Shown: positions 1-10,446, numbered from the stretch's first letter. The stretch is 64,000 nt of DNA from Algoriphagus zhangzhouensis (GCF_900148515.1 NZ_FRXN01000001.1:682001-746000), one strand, 5' to 3'. Notes: a model not told the origin generated them from the letters alone. Numbers and translations are program-made.

Positions 1-461
1 ACAAAAAGCCAAAGGTTGTTTTGACTTGGGCTCCTCATATCAAAGCGATTCCTCATGCTGTAGCCAATAGCTTTGCAGAATGGACGTCTGGAATGGAACA
101 TGACCTGACGATTACCCATCCTGAAGGTTATGAGTTGGATGAGAAGTTTACCAAAGGTGTTAAAATCGAGTATAATCAATCCAAAGCCTTGGAAGATGCT
201 GATTTTGTCTATGTAAAAAATTGGTCTTCATTTCAGGATTATGGTAAAATTCATTGTACGGATACTTCTTGGATGTTGACTGAGGATCATTTGAAAAATG
301 CGCCAAATGCAAAAATTATGCATTGTTTACCTGTAAGAAGGAATGTGGAATTATCTGATGAGATGTTGGATGGACCACGTTCTTTGGTACAAAAGCAAGC
401 AGAAAATAGAATTTACGCTGCCCAATCTGTGATCAATCACTTGTTGGATAGCAATTTTTAA
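1..461 (+). CDS. argF': N-acetylornithine/N-succinylornithine carbamoyltransferase, 3' part
   Basis: Partial gene: the reading frame is open from base 3 and the start lies outside the window. The enzyme transfers the carbamoyl group of carbamoyl phosphate to N-acetyl- or N-succinyl-L-ornithine in arginine biosynthesis; the Bacteroidota enzyme works on the acylated substrate, not on free ornithine. The fragment carries the second (ornithine-side) domain, with the motif HCLPVRRNVE near its end, a form typical of acylornithine carbamoyltransferases rather than ordinary OTCase. The residue pair that separates acetyl from succinyl specificity (Glu versus Pro in the first domain) is not in the window, so the exact substrate is open. 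argB begins 11 bases downstream, so this is the front part of an arginine operon. Confidence 0.9.
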   Translation, partial: KKPKVVLTWAPHIKAIPHAVANSFAEWTSGMEHDLTITHPEGYELDEKFTKGVKIEYNQSKALEDADFVYVKNWSSFQDYGKIHCTDTSWMLTEDHLKNAPNAKIMHCLPVRRNVELSDEMLDGPRSLVQKQAENRIYAAQSVINHLLDSNF

Positions 462-472
462 GTACCCTTATT

Positions 473-1273
473 ATGAAGATTAGTATTATCAAAATCGGTG
501 GCAATGTGATTGACTTTCCTGAAAAACTCGATGAGTTTTTGGGACAGTTTGCCAAATTTCCTGGACATAAAATTTTGGTCCATGGAGGAGGAATTATGGC
601 TTCCCGATTTGGTGAATCTTTGGGTGTAATGCCAGAAATGGTCGATGGAAGAAGGATTACTGACAAAGACACTTTGGACATTGTAACAATGGTTTATGCC
701 GGTTTGATCAATAAAAACATCATTGCCAAATTGCAGGCCTTGCATGTCAATGGGATAGGAATGAGTGGTGCTGATGGAAATATCATCCGATCCAAGAAGC
801 GTCCTGTTAAGGGGATTGACTATGGTTTTGTTGGTGATATTCAAGAAGTTAATACTGATTTGATCAAGCATTTGTTAAGTGCTGATTTGGTACCTGTATT
901 GAGTGCAATCACTCATGACAAAAAGGGACAACTTTTGAATACCAACGCTGATAGCATCGCTTCTGCCCTAGCTACTAGTTTGGCAAAAGAGCATCAAGTG
1001 AATCTTTATTTCTGCTTTAATAAAAGCGGTGTTCTTTTGGATGAAAAGAATGAAAACTCCATCATTCCTAGGATCAATGAGGATATCTATGCTGAATTGA
1101 GAAAGGAGAATGTGATTCATTCAGGCATGATTCCAAAGTTAGACAATGCATTCGAAGCGCTTCAAAAAGGGGTGCATAATGTATGGATTGGAAAAGCTGA
1201 AAATTTGATGCTTTCCACCAAAGGAAAACTTTCAGGAACGATTATCGAACGACACAGATACGATCTATATTAA
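473..1273 (+). CDS. argB: Acetylglutamate kinase (amino-acid kinase family)
   Basis: 266-residue cytoplasmic kinase that phosphorylates N-acetylglutamate (or N-succinylglutamate) with ATP, the second step of arginine synthesis. The N-terminal KIGGNVID and the following HGGG nucleotide-binding loop (about residues 7-44) mark the amino-acid kinase fold, and the protein has the normal family length. It lacks the N-terminal helix extension of the hexameric, arginine-inhibited enzymes, so feedback inhibition is less likely; this is inference from length. It sits between argF' and argE, and its stop TAA overlaps the argE ATG by one base, which implies translational coupling. Confidence 0.93.
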   Translation: MKISIIKIGGNVIDFPEKLDEFLGQFAKFPGHKILVHGGGIMASRFGESLGVMPEMVDGRRITDKDTLDIVTMVYAGLINKNIIAKLQALHVNGIGMSGADGNIIRSKKRPVKGIDYGFVGDIQEVNTDLIKHLLSADLVPVLSAITHDKKGQLLNTNADSIASALATSLAKEHQVNLYFCFNKSGVLLDEKNENSIIPRINEDIYAELRKENVIHSGMIPKLDNAFEALQKGVHNVWIGKAENLMLSTKGKLSGTIIERHRYDLY

Positions 1274-2355
1274 TGGAAATACAAACAGGAATTGTTCAGG
1301 ATGCTATTCAACTTTTGAAGGATTTGATATCAACTCCTTCCCTTTCTAGAAAAGAAGAAGATACAGCAACTTTGATCAGTAGGTTTTTCATTGAAAGAGA
1401 TATAGAATTTCAGCGCAAGGGGAATAATATTTGGGCTTGTATCAACAAGTTTGTTGCATCCAAGCCTACCATTTGGTTGAATTCCCATCATGATACGGTC
1501 AAACCAAATGTCGGCTATACCAAAGATCCCTTCCAAGCTATAGTTCAAGATGGGAAGCTTTTTGGTCTGGGTTCCAATGATGCAGGAGGCCCTTTAGTTT
1601 CTTTGATAGCCGCATTCCTTCATTTCAAAGGAGTTGATCTTCCATTTAACTTGATCATGATTGCCTCGGCTGAAGAAGAAATTTCTGGGCCACATGGAAT
1701 TGCTCATGTGATTTCCGAATTACCAGAACCTGAATTAGCCATCGTGGGCGAACCAACTTTGATGAATCTGGCTGTAGCTGAAAAAGGCCTGATGGTCATC
1801 GATGCAAAGGTTTATGGAAAAGCAGGTCATGCAGCACGTGAAGAAGGAGAAAACGCACTTTATAAAGCCTTGGATGACTTGGTAACGATCAGGGATTTCA
1901 AATTCGATCGGGTATCCCCTTTCTTAGGAAAAACAAAAGTATCTGCCACCATCATCCAATCAGGTAGCCAACATAATGTAGTTCCTGATCTTTGTGAATA
2001 CACATTAGACGTAAGGGTAACTGATGCATATACTTTGGAGGAAGCATTAGGAGAATTGGTGAATAGCCTTTCTGCGGAATTGACTCCACGATCTTTGAGG
2101 CTTCAAAGTTCTCATGTACCAAAAGGTCATTTGATTTTGAAAGTCGCCGAAGAGTTGGGCTTAGAGCAATATGGTAGCCCTACCCTTTCGGATCAGGCTT
2201 TGATTCCATTCCCTTCTGTAAAAATCGGTCCTGGAGATTCGGCAAGATCCCATACAGCTGATGAATTCATCTATTTGGATGAAATAGAAAAAGGAATAGC
2301 TGGATACGTTCAGCTCCTTGAAAAATACGCCTCATTAAAATCTTCAAATTTATAA
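1273..2355 (+). CDS. argE: Acetylornithine deacetylase, M20 metallohydrolase
   Basis: 360-residue M20 peptidase-family deacylase that releases ornithine or citrulline from its N-acyl derivative. Visible motifs are NSHHDTVKPN (first metal ligand, about residue 70), GLGSNDAGG (bridging Asp) and ASAEEEISGP (catalytic Glu pair), followed by the small dimerisation domain and a C-terminal metal His in RSHTADEF. In an organism with acylornithine carbamoyltransferase the physiological substrate is probably N-acylcitrulline. The start overlaps the argB stop and argH follows after 4 bases, so the three genes are one transcript. Confidence 0.9.
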   Translation: MEIQTGIVQDAIQLLKDLISTPSLSRKEEDTATLISRFFIERDIEFQRKGNNIWACINKFVASKPTIWLNSHHDTVKPNVGYTKDPFQAIVQDGKLFGLGSNDAGGPLVSLIAAFLHFKGVDLPFNLIMIASAEEEISGPHGIAHVISELPEPELAIVGEPTLMNLAVAEKGLMVIDAKVYGKAGHAAREEGENALYKALDDLVTIRDFKFDRVSPFLGKTKVSATIIQSGSQHNVVPDLCEYTLDVRVTDAYTLEEALGELVNSLSAELTPRSLRLQSSHVPKGHLILKVAEELGLEQYGSPTLSDQALIPFPSVKIGPGDSARSHTADEFIYLDEIEKGIAGYVQLLEKYASLKSSNL

Positions 2356-2359
2356 TCCT

Positions 2360-3694
2360 ATGAAAATCTGGCAAAAAGCCACCGATAGCAAAAAAGAAGT
2401 TGAATCCTTTACTATCGGTAGAGACCCGGAATTTGATTTGGTTCTCGCTCCCTTTGATGTCTTAGGTTCTATGGCTCATGCTCACATGTTGGCCAAAATT
2501 GGATTGCTAACAACCGAGGAAAATGAGATTCTCCAGAAGGGATTAAAAGAAATCTATCTGGAAATAGAAACAGGAAAATTTGTAATTGAACCTGGTGTCG
2601 AAGATGTGCATTCTCAGGTCGAATTTCTATTGACAGAGCGATACGGTGATGTTGGTAAAAAGCTTCATTCCGGAAGAAGTAGAAATGACCAAGTTTTGGT
2701 GGATTTGAAATTGTACTATAGAGCTGCGATCCGTGGTTTGGTTGAGGCTAGCACCGAGTTAACTGACCTGCTTCTCGAATTGGCAGAAAAGCACAAAAAG
2801 GATTTAATGCCGGGCTATACCCATACACAATTGGCGATGCCTTCTTCTTTTGGATTGTGGTTTGGAGCTTTTGCAGAAGGGATCAGTGAAGATCTAGGCT
2901 TGTTGAAGGCAGCATTTGATTTAAGCAACAAAAACCCATTGGGTTCTGCTGCGGGATATGGTTCTAGTTTTCCTTTAGATAGGACATTGACAACTCAACT
3001 TTTGGGCTTTGCTGACTTGCATCACAATGTGATCAATGCTCAAAACAGCCGAGGAAAAACTGAAAGAACCTTAGGTTTTGCTGTTGCAGGAATGGCAGGA
3101 ACACTCAATAGACTTGCTGATGATGTTTGTTTATTTATGAACCAACATTTCGGCTTCATCAAATTCCCGGATGAGTTGACAACTGGTTCCAGTATCATGC
3201 CTCATAAGAAGAATCCTGATGTATTTGAGTTAATTAGAGCAAAGACAAATCAGATTCAGGCAGTTCCAAATACAATAGCCCTTCTTTTGACGAATTCTAC
3301 AACTGGTTATCATAGAGATCTTCAGTTGTTGAAAGAGGAAATATTCCCGGCAATTGATTCACTTCAATCTTGTCTTGAGATGACAACTTTCATGTTGAAA
3401 TCAATCCAAATCAAATCTGATATCCTAAAGGACTCATTCTACAAGCATGTATTCTCTGTGGAAGTTGTAAATGACTTGGTGTTGGAAGGCATGCCATTTA
3501 GAGATGCCTATAAAAAAGTAGGTTTGGATATTGAAAAGGACGATTTCAATCCAGATCAAAGCCAGTTAAAACATAGCCACGAAGGAAGTATTGGAAATTT
3601 GAACCTTTCTGAAATCAAAGGAAAACTTGATTCAGCTATTCTAGCTTTCCAATTTGATAAAATTGATGAGGCTTTTAATAAGCTGATCGATTAA
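2360..3694 (+). CDS. argH: Argininosuccinate lyase
   Basis: 444-residue member of the fumarase/aspartase superfamily that cleaves argininosuccinate to arginine and fumarate, the last step of the pathway. The family signature is present as GSSIMPHKKNPD, with the catalytic serine at residue 277 or 278 on the mobile loop, and HSGRSRNDQV near residue 105. Length is close to the usual 450-460. It is the last gene of the visible arginine run; a hairpin follows at 3750-3780 and the next gene belongs to another function. argG and argC are not in the window. Confidence 0.95.
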   Translation: MKIWQKATDSKKEVESFTIGRDPEFDLVLAPFDVLGSMAHAHMLAKIGLLTTEENEILQKGLKEIYLEIETGKFVIEPGVEDVHSQVEFLLTERYGDVGKKLHSGRSRNDQVLVDLKLYYRAAIRGLVEASTELTDLLLELAEKHKKDLMPGYTHTQLAMPSSFGLWFGAFAEGISEDLGLLKAAFDLSNKNPLGSAAGYGSSFPLDRTLTTQLLGFADLHHNVINAQNSRGKTERTLGFAVAGMAGTLNRLADDVCLFMNQHFGFIKFPDELTTGSSIMPHKKNPDVFELIRAKTNQIQAVPNTIALLLTNSTTGYHRDLQLLKEEIFPAIDSLQSCLEMTTFMLKSIQIKSDILKDSFYKHVFSVEVVNDLVLEGMPFRDAYKKVGLDIEKDDFNPDQSQLKHSHEGSIGNLNLSEIKGKLDSAILAFQFDKIDEAFNKLID

Positions 3695-3749
3695 AATAGT
3701 CGCTTTTTACTAATCTTCAGGTTTTAATTATCTTAGATAAAGTTATTTT

Positions 3750-3780
3750 TGATGAGGATGGGGAAAACCCATCCTCATCA
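3750..3780. terminator. 13-bp perfect hairpin after argH, no U-tract
   Basis: TGATGAGGATGGG at 3750-3762 pairs perfectly with 3768-3780 across a five-base loop. Neither strand shows a T-run after the stem (the plus side continues ATAAACCC), so it is not a textbook intrinsic terminator. It may mark the argH transcript end or protect it, and a weak promoter-like TATTTTTG at 3744-3751 for the next gene runs into it. Confidence 0.55.
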
Positions 3781-3794
3781 ATAAACCCACATCT

Positions 3795-5339
3795 ATGTAT
3801 AATTCCCTTTTTGGTTCCAATCTGAAATATGATTTAAAGTCGAGCCTTGTAGTATTTTTAGTGGCCCTTCCCTTATGTTTAGGGATTGCCATAGCCAGTG
3901 GAGCTCCTCCTATGTCCGGATTGATCGCAGGAATAATTGGAGGGATTGTAGTTGGTTCTTTTTCTGGTTCCCATGTAAGTGTCAGTGGACCTGCAGCAGG
4001 CCTAACTGTCATTGTATTAGACGCTATATCTTCATTAGGGACTTTCGAATTGTTTCTTGCAGCCGTTGTGGCAGCAGGGTTAATCCAAATAATTTTGGGC
4101 TTTTTAAAGGCTGGGGTTTTGGGGTATTATTTCCCCCACTCTGTGATTAAAGGAATGCTAACAGCTATTGGTTTAATTCTGATTTTGAAGCAAATCCCTC
4201 ATGCCTTGGGTTATGATAAGGATACAATGGGTGATGAAACATTTCTTCAAGCTGATTCACATAATACCATCACTGAGATTTGGTATGCAATCAAGTATTT
4301 TAGTCCAGGAGCCATTCCAATTGTCTTGATTTCTTTGGCAATCATTGTTTTTTTCGATAGGCCCCAAATCAAAAATCATAAAATATTGGGCTTGGTTCCA
4401 GGAGCGCTTTGGGCGGTTATTGCTGGAATTTTGATCAATCAATTTTATGGAATATTTCAACCTTCTTGGCAATTGGACGGAGAGCATCTTGTGAGTATTC
4501 CGGTGGTTGACAGTTTTGCAAGTTTAGGTGGACTGGTAACCTTTCCAGATTTTGGATTATTGGCAACACCTGATTTTTGGGTAATAGCCGTTACAGTGGC
4601 GATTATTGCAAGTATCGAAACATTACTTTGCCTAGAGGCGGGTGATAAAATGGACCCTTACAAAAGGATCTCTCCTGCATCCAAAGAATTGGTAGCACAA
4701 GGTTTAGGAAACACAGTTTCTGGATTGATTGGAGGGCTACCTGTCACTGCGGTTATTGTAAGAACTTCAGCAAATATCAACTCCGGATCCAAAACTAAAC
4801 TCTCTGCAATTTTGCATGGCGTCTTATTATTGGTTTTAGTGATTGGAATTGCAAGCATTTTGAATTTGATCCCATTAAGTTGTCTTGCTGCAGTTCTTTT
4901 TGTGGTAGGATATAAATTGGCCAAACCAAGCCTTTTCATCAATGAATATAATAAAGGTTTCAACCAGTTTTTGCCATTTATTGTAACTGTTGTAGCAATC
5001 CTTTTTACCGACCTTTTGGTGGGTATTGGCATAGGGATGATTTTTGGAATTTTCTTCGTGATCAGAACAAATTATCAGCGATCTGTAATCGTGACTGAGC
5101 TAAAAGGAAGCTATTTAGTGAAGCTCCAAAAAGATGTGTCATTTCTGAATAAGGCCCCTTTGATGAAAAAACTATCCGAAATTCCATCTGGCAGTGAAGT
5201 GATTTTAAATGCTACAAAAGCCCGATTCATTGATCATGATATTCAGGAGGTTTTGAATGATTTCATTGATAGCTCTCCTGATAAAAATATTACCGTAACT
5301 ATTGAAGGATTTAACTTTAACCTGAACAAAACTATATGA
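3795..5339 (+). CDS. SulP family anion transporter (sulfate or bicarbonate)
   Basis: 514-residue inner-membrane protein with many hydrophobic segments from about residue 15 to 430 and a short C-terminal STAS-like domain (about 435-510). The N-terminal pattern NLKYDLKSSLVVFLVALPLC and the SGPAAGLTVI motif are characteristic of SulP/SLC26 transporters. Members carry sulfate, bicarbonate or other anions. The overlap of its stop with the start of a beta-carbonic anhydrase (ATGA at 5336-5339) favours bicarbonate uptake or exchange, as in BicA-type systems; that is inferred from context, and no residue in view proves the substrate. The start at 3795 is the first ATG after the upstream hairpin. Confidence 0.88.
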   Translation: MYNSLFGSNLKYDLKSSLVVFLVALPLCLGIAIASGAPPMSGLIAGIIGGIVVGSFSGSHVSVSGPAAGLTVIVLDAISSLGTFELFLAAVVAAGLIQIILGFLKAGVLGYYFPHSVIKGMLTAIGLILILKQIPHALGYDKDTMGDETFLQADSHNTITEIWYAIKYFSPGAIPIVLISLAIIVFFDRPQIKNHKILGLVPGALWAVIAGILINQFYGIFQPSWQLDGEHLVSIPVVDSFASLGGLVTFPDFGLLATPDFWVIAVTVAIIASIETLLCLEAGDKMDPYKRISPASKELVAQGLGNTVSGLIGGLPVTAVIVRTSANINSGSKTKLSAILHGVLLLVLVIGIASILNLIPLSCLAAVLFVVGYKLAKPSLFINEYNKGFNQFLPFIVTVVAILFTDLLVGIGIGMIFGIFFVIRTNYQRSVIVTELKGSYLVKLQKDVSFLNKAPLMKKLSEIPSGSEVILNATKARFIDHDIQEVLNDFIDSSPDKNITVTIEGFNFNLNKTI

Positions 5340-5986
5340 ATCCATACGAAAAACTACTTCTCCAAAACAAAGCTTGGTCTGAAGAAATGGTAGAGGTAGA
5401 CAAGGAATTTTTTCAAAGATTAGCCAAACAGCAAAAGCCAAAATTTTTATGGATTGGTTGTTCTGATAGTCGTGTTCCAGCAAATGAAGTAACAGGAACT
5501 GATCCAGGTGAGATTTTTGTCCATAGAAATATTGCCAACATGGTGGTTCATACTGATTTGAATATGCTTTCTGTTCTTCAGTATGCAGTTGAAGTATTGG
5601 AAGTTGAACATATCATAGTTTGTGGTCATTATGGCTGTGGTGGTGTGGATGCAGCCTTGACTCCGAATCACTTGGGGTTGATCAATAAATGGCTCAGAAA
5701 TATCAAAGAGGTATATTCTAAACATCAGTCAGAGATTGACGCTATTGAGGTACATGCTGATAAAGTAGATAAACTAGTCGAAGTGAATGTCATCGAACAA
5801 TGTCAGGATTTGATCAAAACATCTATCGTTCAAAAAGCTTGGGTCAATAGAAAAGCCCCTGAAATTCACGGTTGGGTATATGGCCTTAAAGATGGTCTTG
5901 TCAAGGAGTTAGTCACAATCAAACCTGATTTTGAAAACATCTCCCCGATCTTCCGTTATGATATTGACCAACTCAAAGAATCATAA
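5336..5986 (+). CDS. can: Beta-class carbonic anhydrase
   Basis: 216-residue cytoplasmic zinc enzyme that interconverts CO2 and bicarbonate. Zinc ligands Cys42, His98 and Cys101 and the catalytic Asp44-Arg46 dyad (CSDSR, HYGCGG) are at the positions known for the E. coli Can enzyme, and the length matches. It overlaps the preceding SulP gene by four bases, so transporter and enzyme are probably made in step: the anhydrase would supply or consume the bicarbonate that the transporter moves. A hairpin follows nine bases after the stop. Confidence 0.95.
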   Translation: MNPYEKLLLQNKAWSEEMVEVDKEFFQRLAKQQKPKFLWIGCSDSRVPANEVTGTDPGEIFVHRNIANMVVHTDLNMLSVLQYAVEVLEVEHIIVCGHYGCGGVDAALTPNHLGLINKWLRNIKEVYSKHQSEIDAIEVHADKVDKLVEVNVIEQCQDLIKTSIVQKAWVNRKAPEIHGWVYGLKDGLVKELVTIKPDFENISPIFRYDIDQLKES

Positions 5987-5994
5987 AAATTAGA

Positions 5995-6030
5995 AACTAG
6001 GTGAAATAATTTTTGAAATTTCACCTAGTT
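5995..6030. terminator. 13-bp perfect hairpin after the carbonic anhydrase gene, no U-tract
   Basis: The arms at 5995-6007 and 6018-6030 (core ACTAGGTGAAAT) are perfectly complementary around a ten-base AT-rich loop. As with the hairpin after argH, no T-run follows on either strand. The TTTG of the predicted met promoter (6012-6015) lies in the loop. Confidence 0.55.
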
Positions 6031-6042
6031 CACACATCTTTG
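6012..6042 (+). promoter_or_regulatory. Predicted promoter of the metY-metX transcript
   Basis: TTTG at 6012-6015 and CATCTTTG at 6035-6042 are 19 bases apart, matching the Bacteroidota sigma-ABfr form TTTG-N19..20-TAnnTTTG except for one base in the -7 box. Transcription would begin near 6049, a little ahead of the riboswitch. Confidence 0.5.
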
Positions 6043-6070
6043 CATCATCCTTTCACTTTTTCCGTGCAAG

Positions 6071-7633
<1,563 letters not shown>

Positions 7634-7641
7634 AATCAAGA

Positions 7642-8694
7642 ATGAACCTTAAAAGTCAATACGCAACGATTACCATGTCTTTGGAATTATTTCAGTCCTT
7701 TGAACCCCTTGAACTAGAGTCAGGGGAATCTTTCTCACAATTTGATGTGGCCTACACTACCTATGGAAGTCTCAATGAGGACAAGTCCAATGTTGTTTGG
7801 GTTGTCCACGCCTTGACCGGCGATTCAAATGCCTCAGATTGGTGGAATGGATTAATTGGTGAAGACAAATTCTTTGACCCTTCAGATAAGTTTATCATCT
7901 GTGCCAATTTGTTGGGTTCCAATTATGGTTCTACCAACCCTTTGAGTAAAAATCCGGATACTGGGGAAACTTACTATTATGATTTTCCTCATGTGACTCC
8001 TCGTGATTTGGCCAATTCATTGGAAAGGCTTAGAAATCATTTAGGCTTGGAACAAATCCATACCTTAATAGGAGGTTCTTTGGGTGGCCAAGTGGCATTG
8101 GAATGGGCTATCACTTTGGGTTCAAAATTGAAAAATCTGGTCGTATTGGCTTCTACTTCGCAATCTTCTCCTTGGGTCATTGGTTTTAATGAAACCCAGA
8201 GAATGGCAATCGAATCTGATTGTACTTGGGGAGAAAAAAGTGAATTTGCTGGTCAAAAAGGTCTTGAAACAGCTAGAGCTATAGCGATGTTGAGTTACAG
8301 ACATCCTGGAGATCTCCAGAAAAAACAAAAGGATCAGGATACAAAACTGGATAACTTCAAAGCTTCCTCATACCTGCGCTATCAGGGACAAAAGCTTGCC
8401 AAGCGCTTCAATGCTCTCTCCTATTGGACTTTGTCCAAAACCATGGACAGTCATGATTTGGGGAGAAACAGAGGTGGTCTGGAAGCTGCTTTGGGATTAA
8501 TTGAAGCCAAAGTATTGACTGTTGGAGTAGATACAGATTTGCTATTTTTACCTGAAGAATCTCAATTCATTTCCAAGTATGTCAAAAGAGGAACTTACAA
8601 AGAAATCAAATCTTCTGCCGGCCATGATGCCTTTTTGATTGAGTTTGAACAATTAAGTTATTTCCTGCAATCCTTTTATTTGGAGCAGCAATAA
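7642..8694 (+). CDS. metX: Homoserine O-acetyltransferase
   Basis: 350-residue alpha/beta-hydrolase-fold enzyme that transfers acetyl from acetyl-CoA to homoserine, supplying the substrate of the neighbouring MetY. The nucleophile elbow GGSLGGQ places the catalytic serine at residue 146; the acid is likely in GVDTDLLF and the His in SSAGHDAF near the end. The oxyanion region VVHALTGDSNASDWW is typical of MetX. ATG 7642 is used; ATG 7675 (MSLELF) is a reasonable alternative that would remove 11 residues. A strong terminator follows 25 bases after the stop. Confidence 0.93.
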   Translation: MNLKSQYATITMSLELFQSFEPLELESGESFSQFDVAYTTYGSLNEDKSNVVWVVHALTGDSNASDWWNGLIGEDKFFDPSDKFIICANLLGSNYGSTNPLSKNPDTGETYYYDFPHVTPRDLANSLERLRNHLGLEQIHTLIGGSLGGQVALEWAITLGSKLKNLVVLASTSQSSPWVIGFNETQRMAIESDCTWGEKSEFAGQKGLETARAIAMLSYRHPGDLQKKQKDQDTKLDNFKASSYLRYQGQKLAKRFNALSYWTLSKTMDSHDLGRNRGGLEAALGLIEAKVLTVGVDTDLLFLPEESQFISKYVKRGTYKEIKSSAGHDAFLIEFEQLSYFLQSFYLEQQ

Positions 8695-8719
8695 AGATTT
8701 TAATTTGGATTAAGTTTTT

Positions 8720-8754
8720 AAAAACCTCTTTGGAGATTCCATGGAGGTTTTTTT
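8720..8754 (+). terminator. Intrinsic terminator of metY-metX
   Basis: AAAAACCTC 8720-8728 pairs with GAGGTTTTT 8744-8752; TGGA 8731-8734 and TCCA 8738-8741 extend the stem inward. The T-run continues to 8754. Confidence 0.85.
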
Positions 8755-8831
8755 ATGCAAAGACACCTATTGTCAGAAAAATCAATTTTCTATTAGTTCA
8801 ATTATGGCTTTCAAATTAGTTTTGAACTCTA

Positions 8832-9497
8832 ATGAAGCAAGAATTGAATCAGGCAATCATTGAACATAAGGGAATGGAATTGTGGCTTTTAAAGGAAAAA
8901 GCTATTTGGATTCCTGAATTGAGAACTCTTTTGGTTTCAGATGTTCATTTTGGAAAGGCTGCTCATTTTAGAAAGTCTGGTATTCCCATACCTGAACCAA
9001 TACATCAGGAAGATTTAGAAGGTTTGGAAAGACTATTTCTTTATTATGACCCATCCGATGTTTACTTCTTAGGAGATTTGTTTCACAGCGATTGGAATGG
9101 GCAATGGGACATTTTGATGACATTTTTAAATCAGTTTGATCAAATTTCATTTCATCTGGTTCAAGGAAATCATGATGTCCTTTCTCCTAATTTTTATAAA
9201 AATAGTCCGATGAAAATTCATCAACAGCCGGTTTTCCTATCCAATTTGATGCTTTCCCATGAGCCGATTGAAATTGTGCCTGATGGATTTTTAAATCTTT
9301 GTGGACATATTCATCCCGGTGTGAGATTGAAAGGACTGGGACGTCAATCTGTAAAAATCTCATGTTTTTATCTGGAAAAGAACAGAATGATTCTTCCTGC
9401 CTTTGGGAATTTTACAGGATTAGCCTTGATAAAACCTCGATCCCAATCAAAAATTTATGGAATTACCACAGAAAAAGTCATTCTTATCCAATCCTGA
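8832..9497 (+). CDS. pdeM: PdeM-like metallophosphoesterase (ligase-associated DNA-damage endonuclease type)
   Basis: 221-residue calcineurin-like phosphoesterase. Metal-binding motifs are visible in order: SDVHFGK (Asp37, His39), FLGDLFHS, QGNHD and CGHIHPGV. The combination LLVSDVHFGKAAHFRKSG followed by IPIPEP is characteristic of the family annotated as ligase-associated DNA damage response endonuclease PdeM. In many bacteria that gene sits with an ATP-dependent DNA ligase, an exonuclease and an Lhr-type helicase; none of those is next to it here. ftsX begins 57 bases later. Confidence 0.82.
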   Translation: MKQELNQAIIEHKGMELWLLKEKAIWIPELRTLLVSDVHFGKAAHFRKSGIPIPEPIHQEDLEGLERLFLYYDPSDVYFLGDLFHSDWNGQWDILMTFLNQFDQISFHLVQGNHDVLSPNFYKNSPMKIHQQPVFLSNLMLSHEPIEIVPDGFLNLCGHIHPGVRLKGLGRQSVKISCFYLEKNRMILPAFGNFTGLALIKPRSQSKIYGITTEKVILIQS

Positions 9498-9554
9498 AAC
9501 AAATTGGCAAAATCCTTGGGGATGATTAGCTTTGATAGGAATTTATAAAACCAA

Positions 9555-10445
9555 ATGGCAAACTACCCTCGTAAGAAAAAGACTTTAGGGCATTTCAAAT
9601 ACGGAAGCGTACTCTTTAGCACCACTCTTTCTTTATTTATTGTTGGACTTTTTGGAGTCATCTTGATTCAGGCAAAAACATTGACCAGTTTGATTCGGGA
9701 AAATGTCGAAGTCCAGATTTTTTTGGATAAGAATCTTAAGGCAGAAGAAATCACAGCAGTTAAAAATAATCTTGCCAGCCGTCCTTTTGTTTTGATCAAG
9801 TCAGATACAGTTAGTCTTCGATACATTTCCAATGAAGATGCTGCTAAGACATTTATTGAAAGTACAGGAGAGGATTTTACGCAGTTTTTGGAGGATAATC
9901 CTTTGAGAGATAGCTATGTGATCACCATTTCTGAGGAATTCCAAACGGCTGATCAATTAGAAAGTATAGCTAAAGAATTAGAGGCAATTCCAGGTGTTTT
10001 CGAAGTTTCATACATGACAGACTTGGTAGAATCCATCAATAAAAATTTGGTGAAAGTCAGTTTGGTCATGGGTGGTTTTATCCTGATTTTGATCATTACT
10101 GTAGTCATGTTGATCAATAATACGATTCGCTTGGCTTTATTCTCGCAGCGTTTCCTTATCAGATCCATGCAATTGGTTGGGGCAACTAGAGCCTTTATCA
10201 GAAAGCCATTCCTTATGCGCTCTTGGGTGTTTGGAATGCTAGCTGGAGCTTTCGCTTCACTCATCTTATTTGGGTTGATCTCCTACACACAAACAGCTAT
10301 TGAGGGCTTTGCATTACTTCAAAACCAAGAACTGATGCTGATTCTATTTGGAATTTTGGTCGTTGTGGGTGGAATTCTATCAGTTCTCAGTACCTTGCGA
10401 GCTGTTAATAAGTATCTCAATATGACATTGGACGAATTGTATTAA
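9555..10445 (+). CDS. ftsX: Cell-division permease-like protein FtsX
   Basis: 296-residue inner-membrane protein of the divisome. It has an N-terminal membrane segment (about 20-42), a large periplasmic domain of about 120 residues, and three C-terminal membrane segments (about 170-195, 220-245, 255-280), the FtsX/MacB topology. With FtsE it activates septal peptidoglycan hydrolases; ftsE is not adjacent, which is usual in Bacteroidota. The next gene, DUF3098, begins one base after the stop. The start ATG 9555 gives the cytoplasmic basic lead NYPRKKKTLGHFKYGS found in Bacteroidota members. Confidence 0.9.
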   Translation: MANYPRKKKTLGHFKYGSVLFSTTLSLFIVGLFGVILIQAKTLTSLIRENVEVQIFLDKNLKAEEITAVKNNLASRPFVLIKSDTVSLRYISNEDAAKTFIESTGEDFTQFLEDNPLRDSYVITISEEFQTADQLESIAKELEAIPGVFEVSYMTDLVESINKNLVKVSLVMGGFILILIITVVMLINNTIRLALFSQRFLIRSMQLVGATRAFIRKPFLMRSWVFGMLAGAFASLILFGLISYTQTAIEGFALLQNQELMLILFGILVVVGGILSVLSTLRAVNKYLNMTLDELY

Positions 10446-10446
10446 T

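Noticed and set aside
458-871. Antisense open frame of 137 codons across argB
   Set aside because: It lies opposite the strongly supported argB, shows no family features and is a codon-use shadow.
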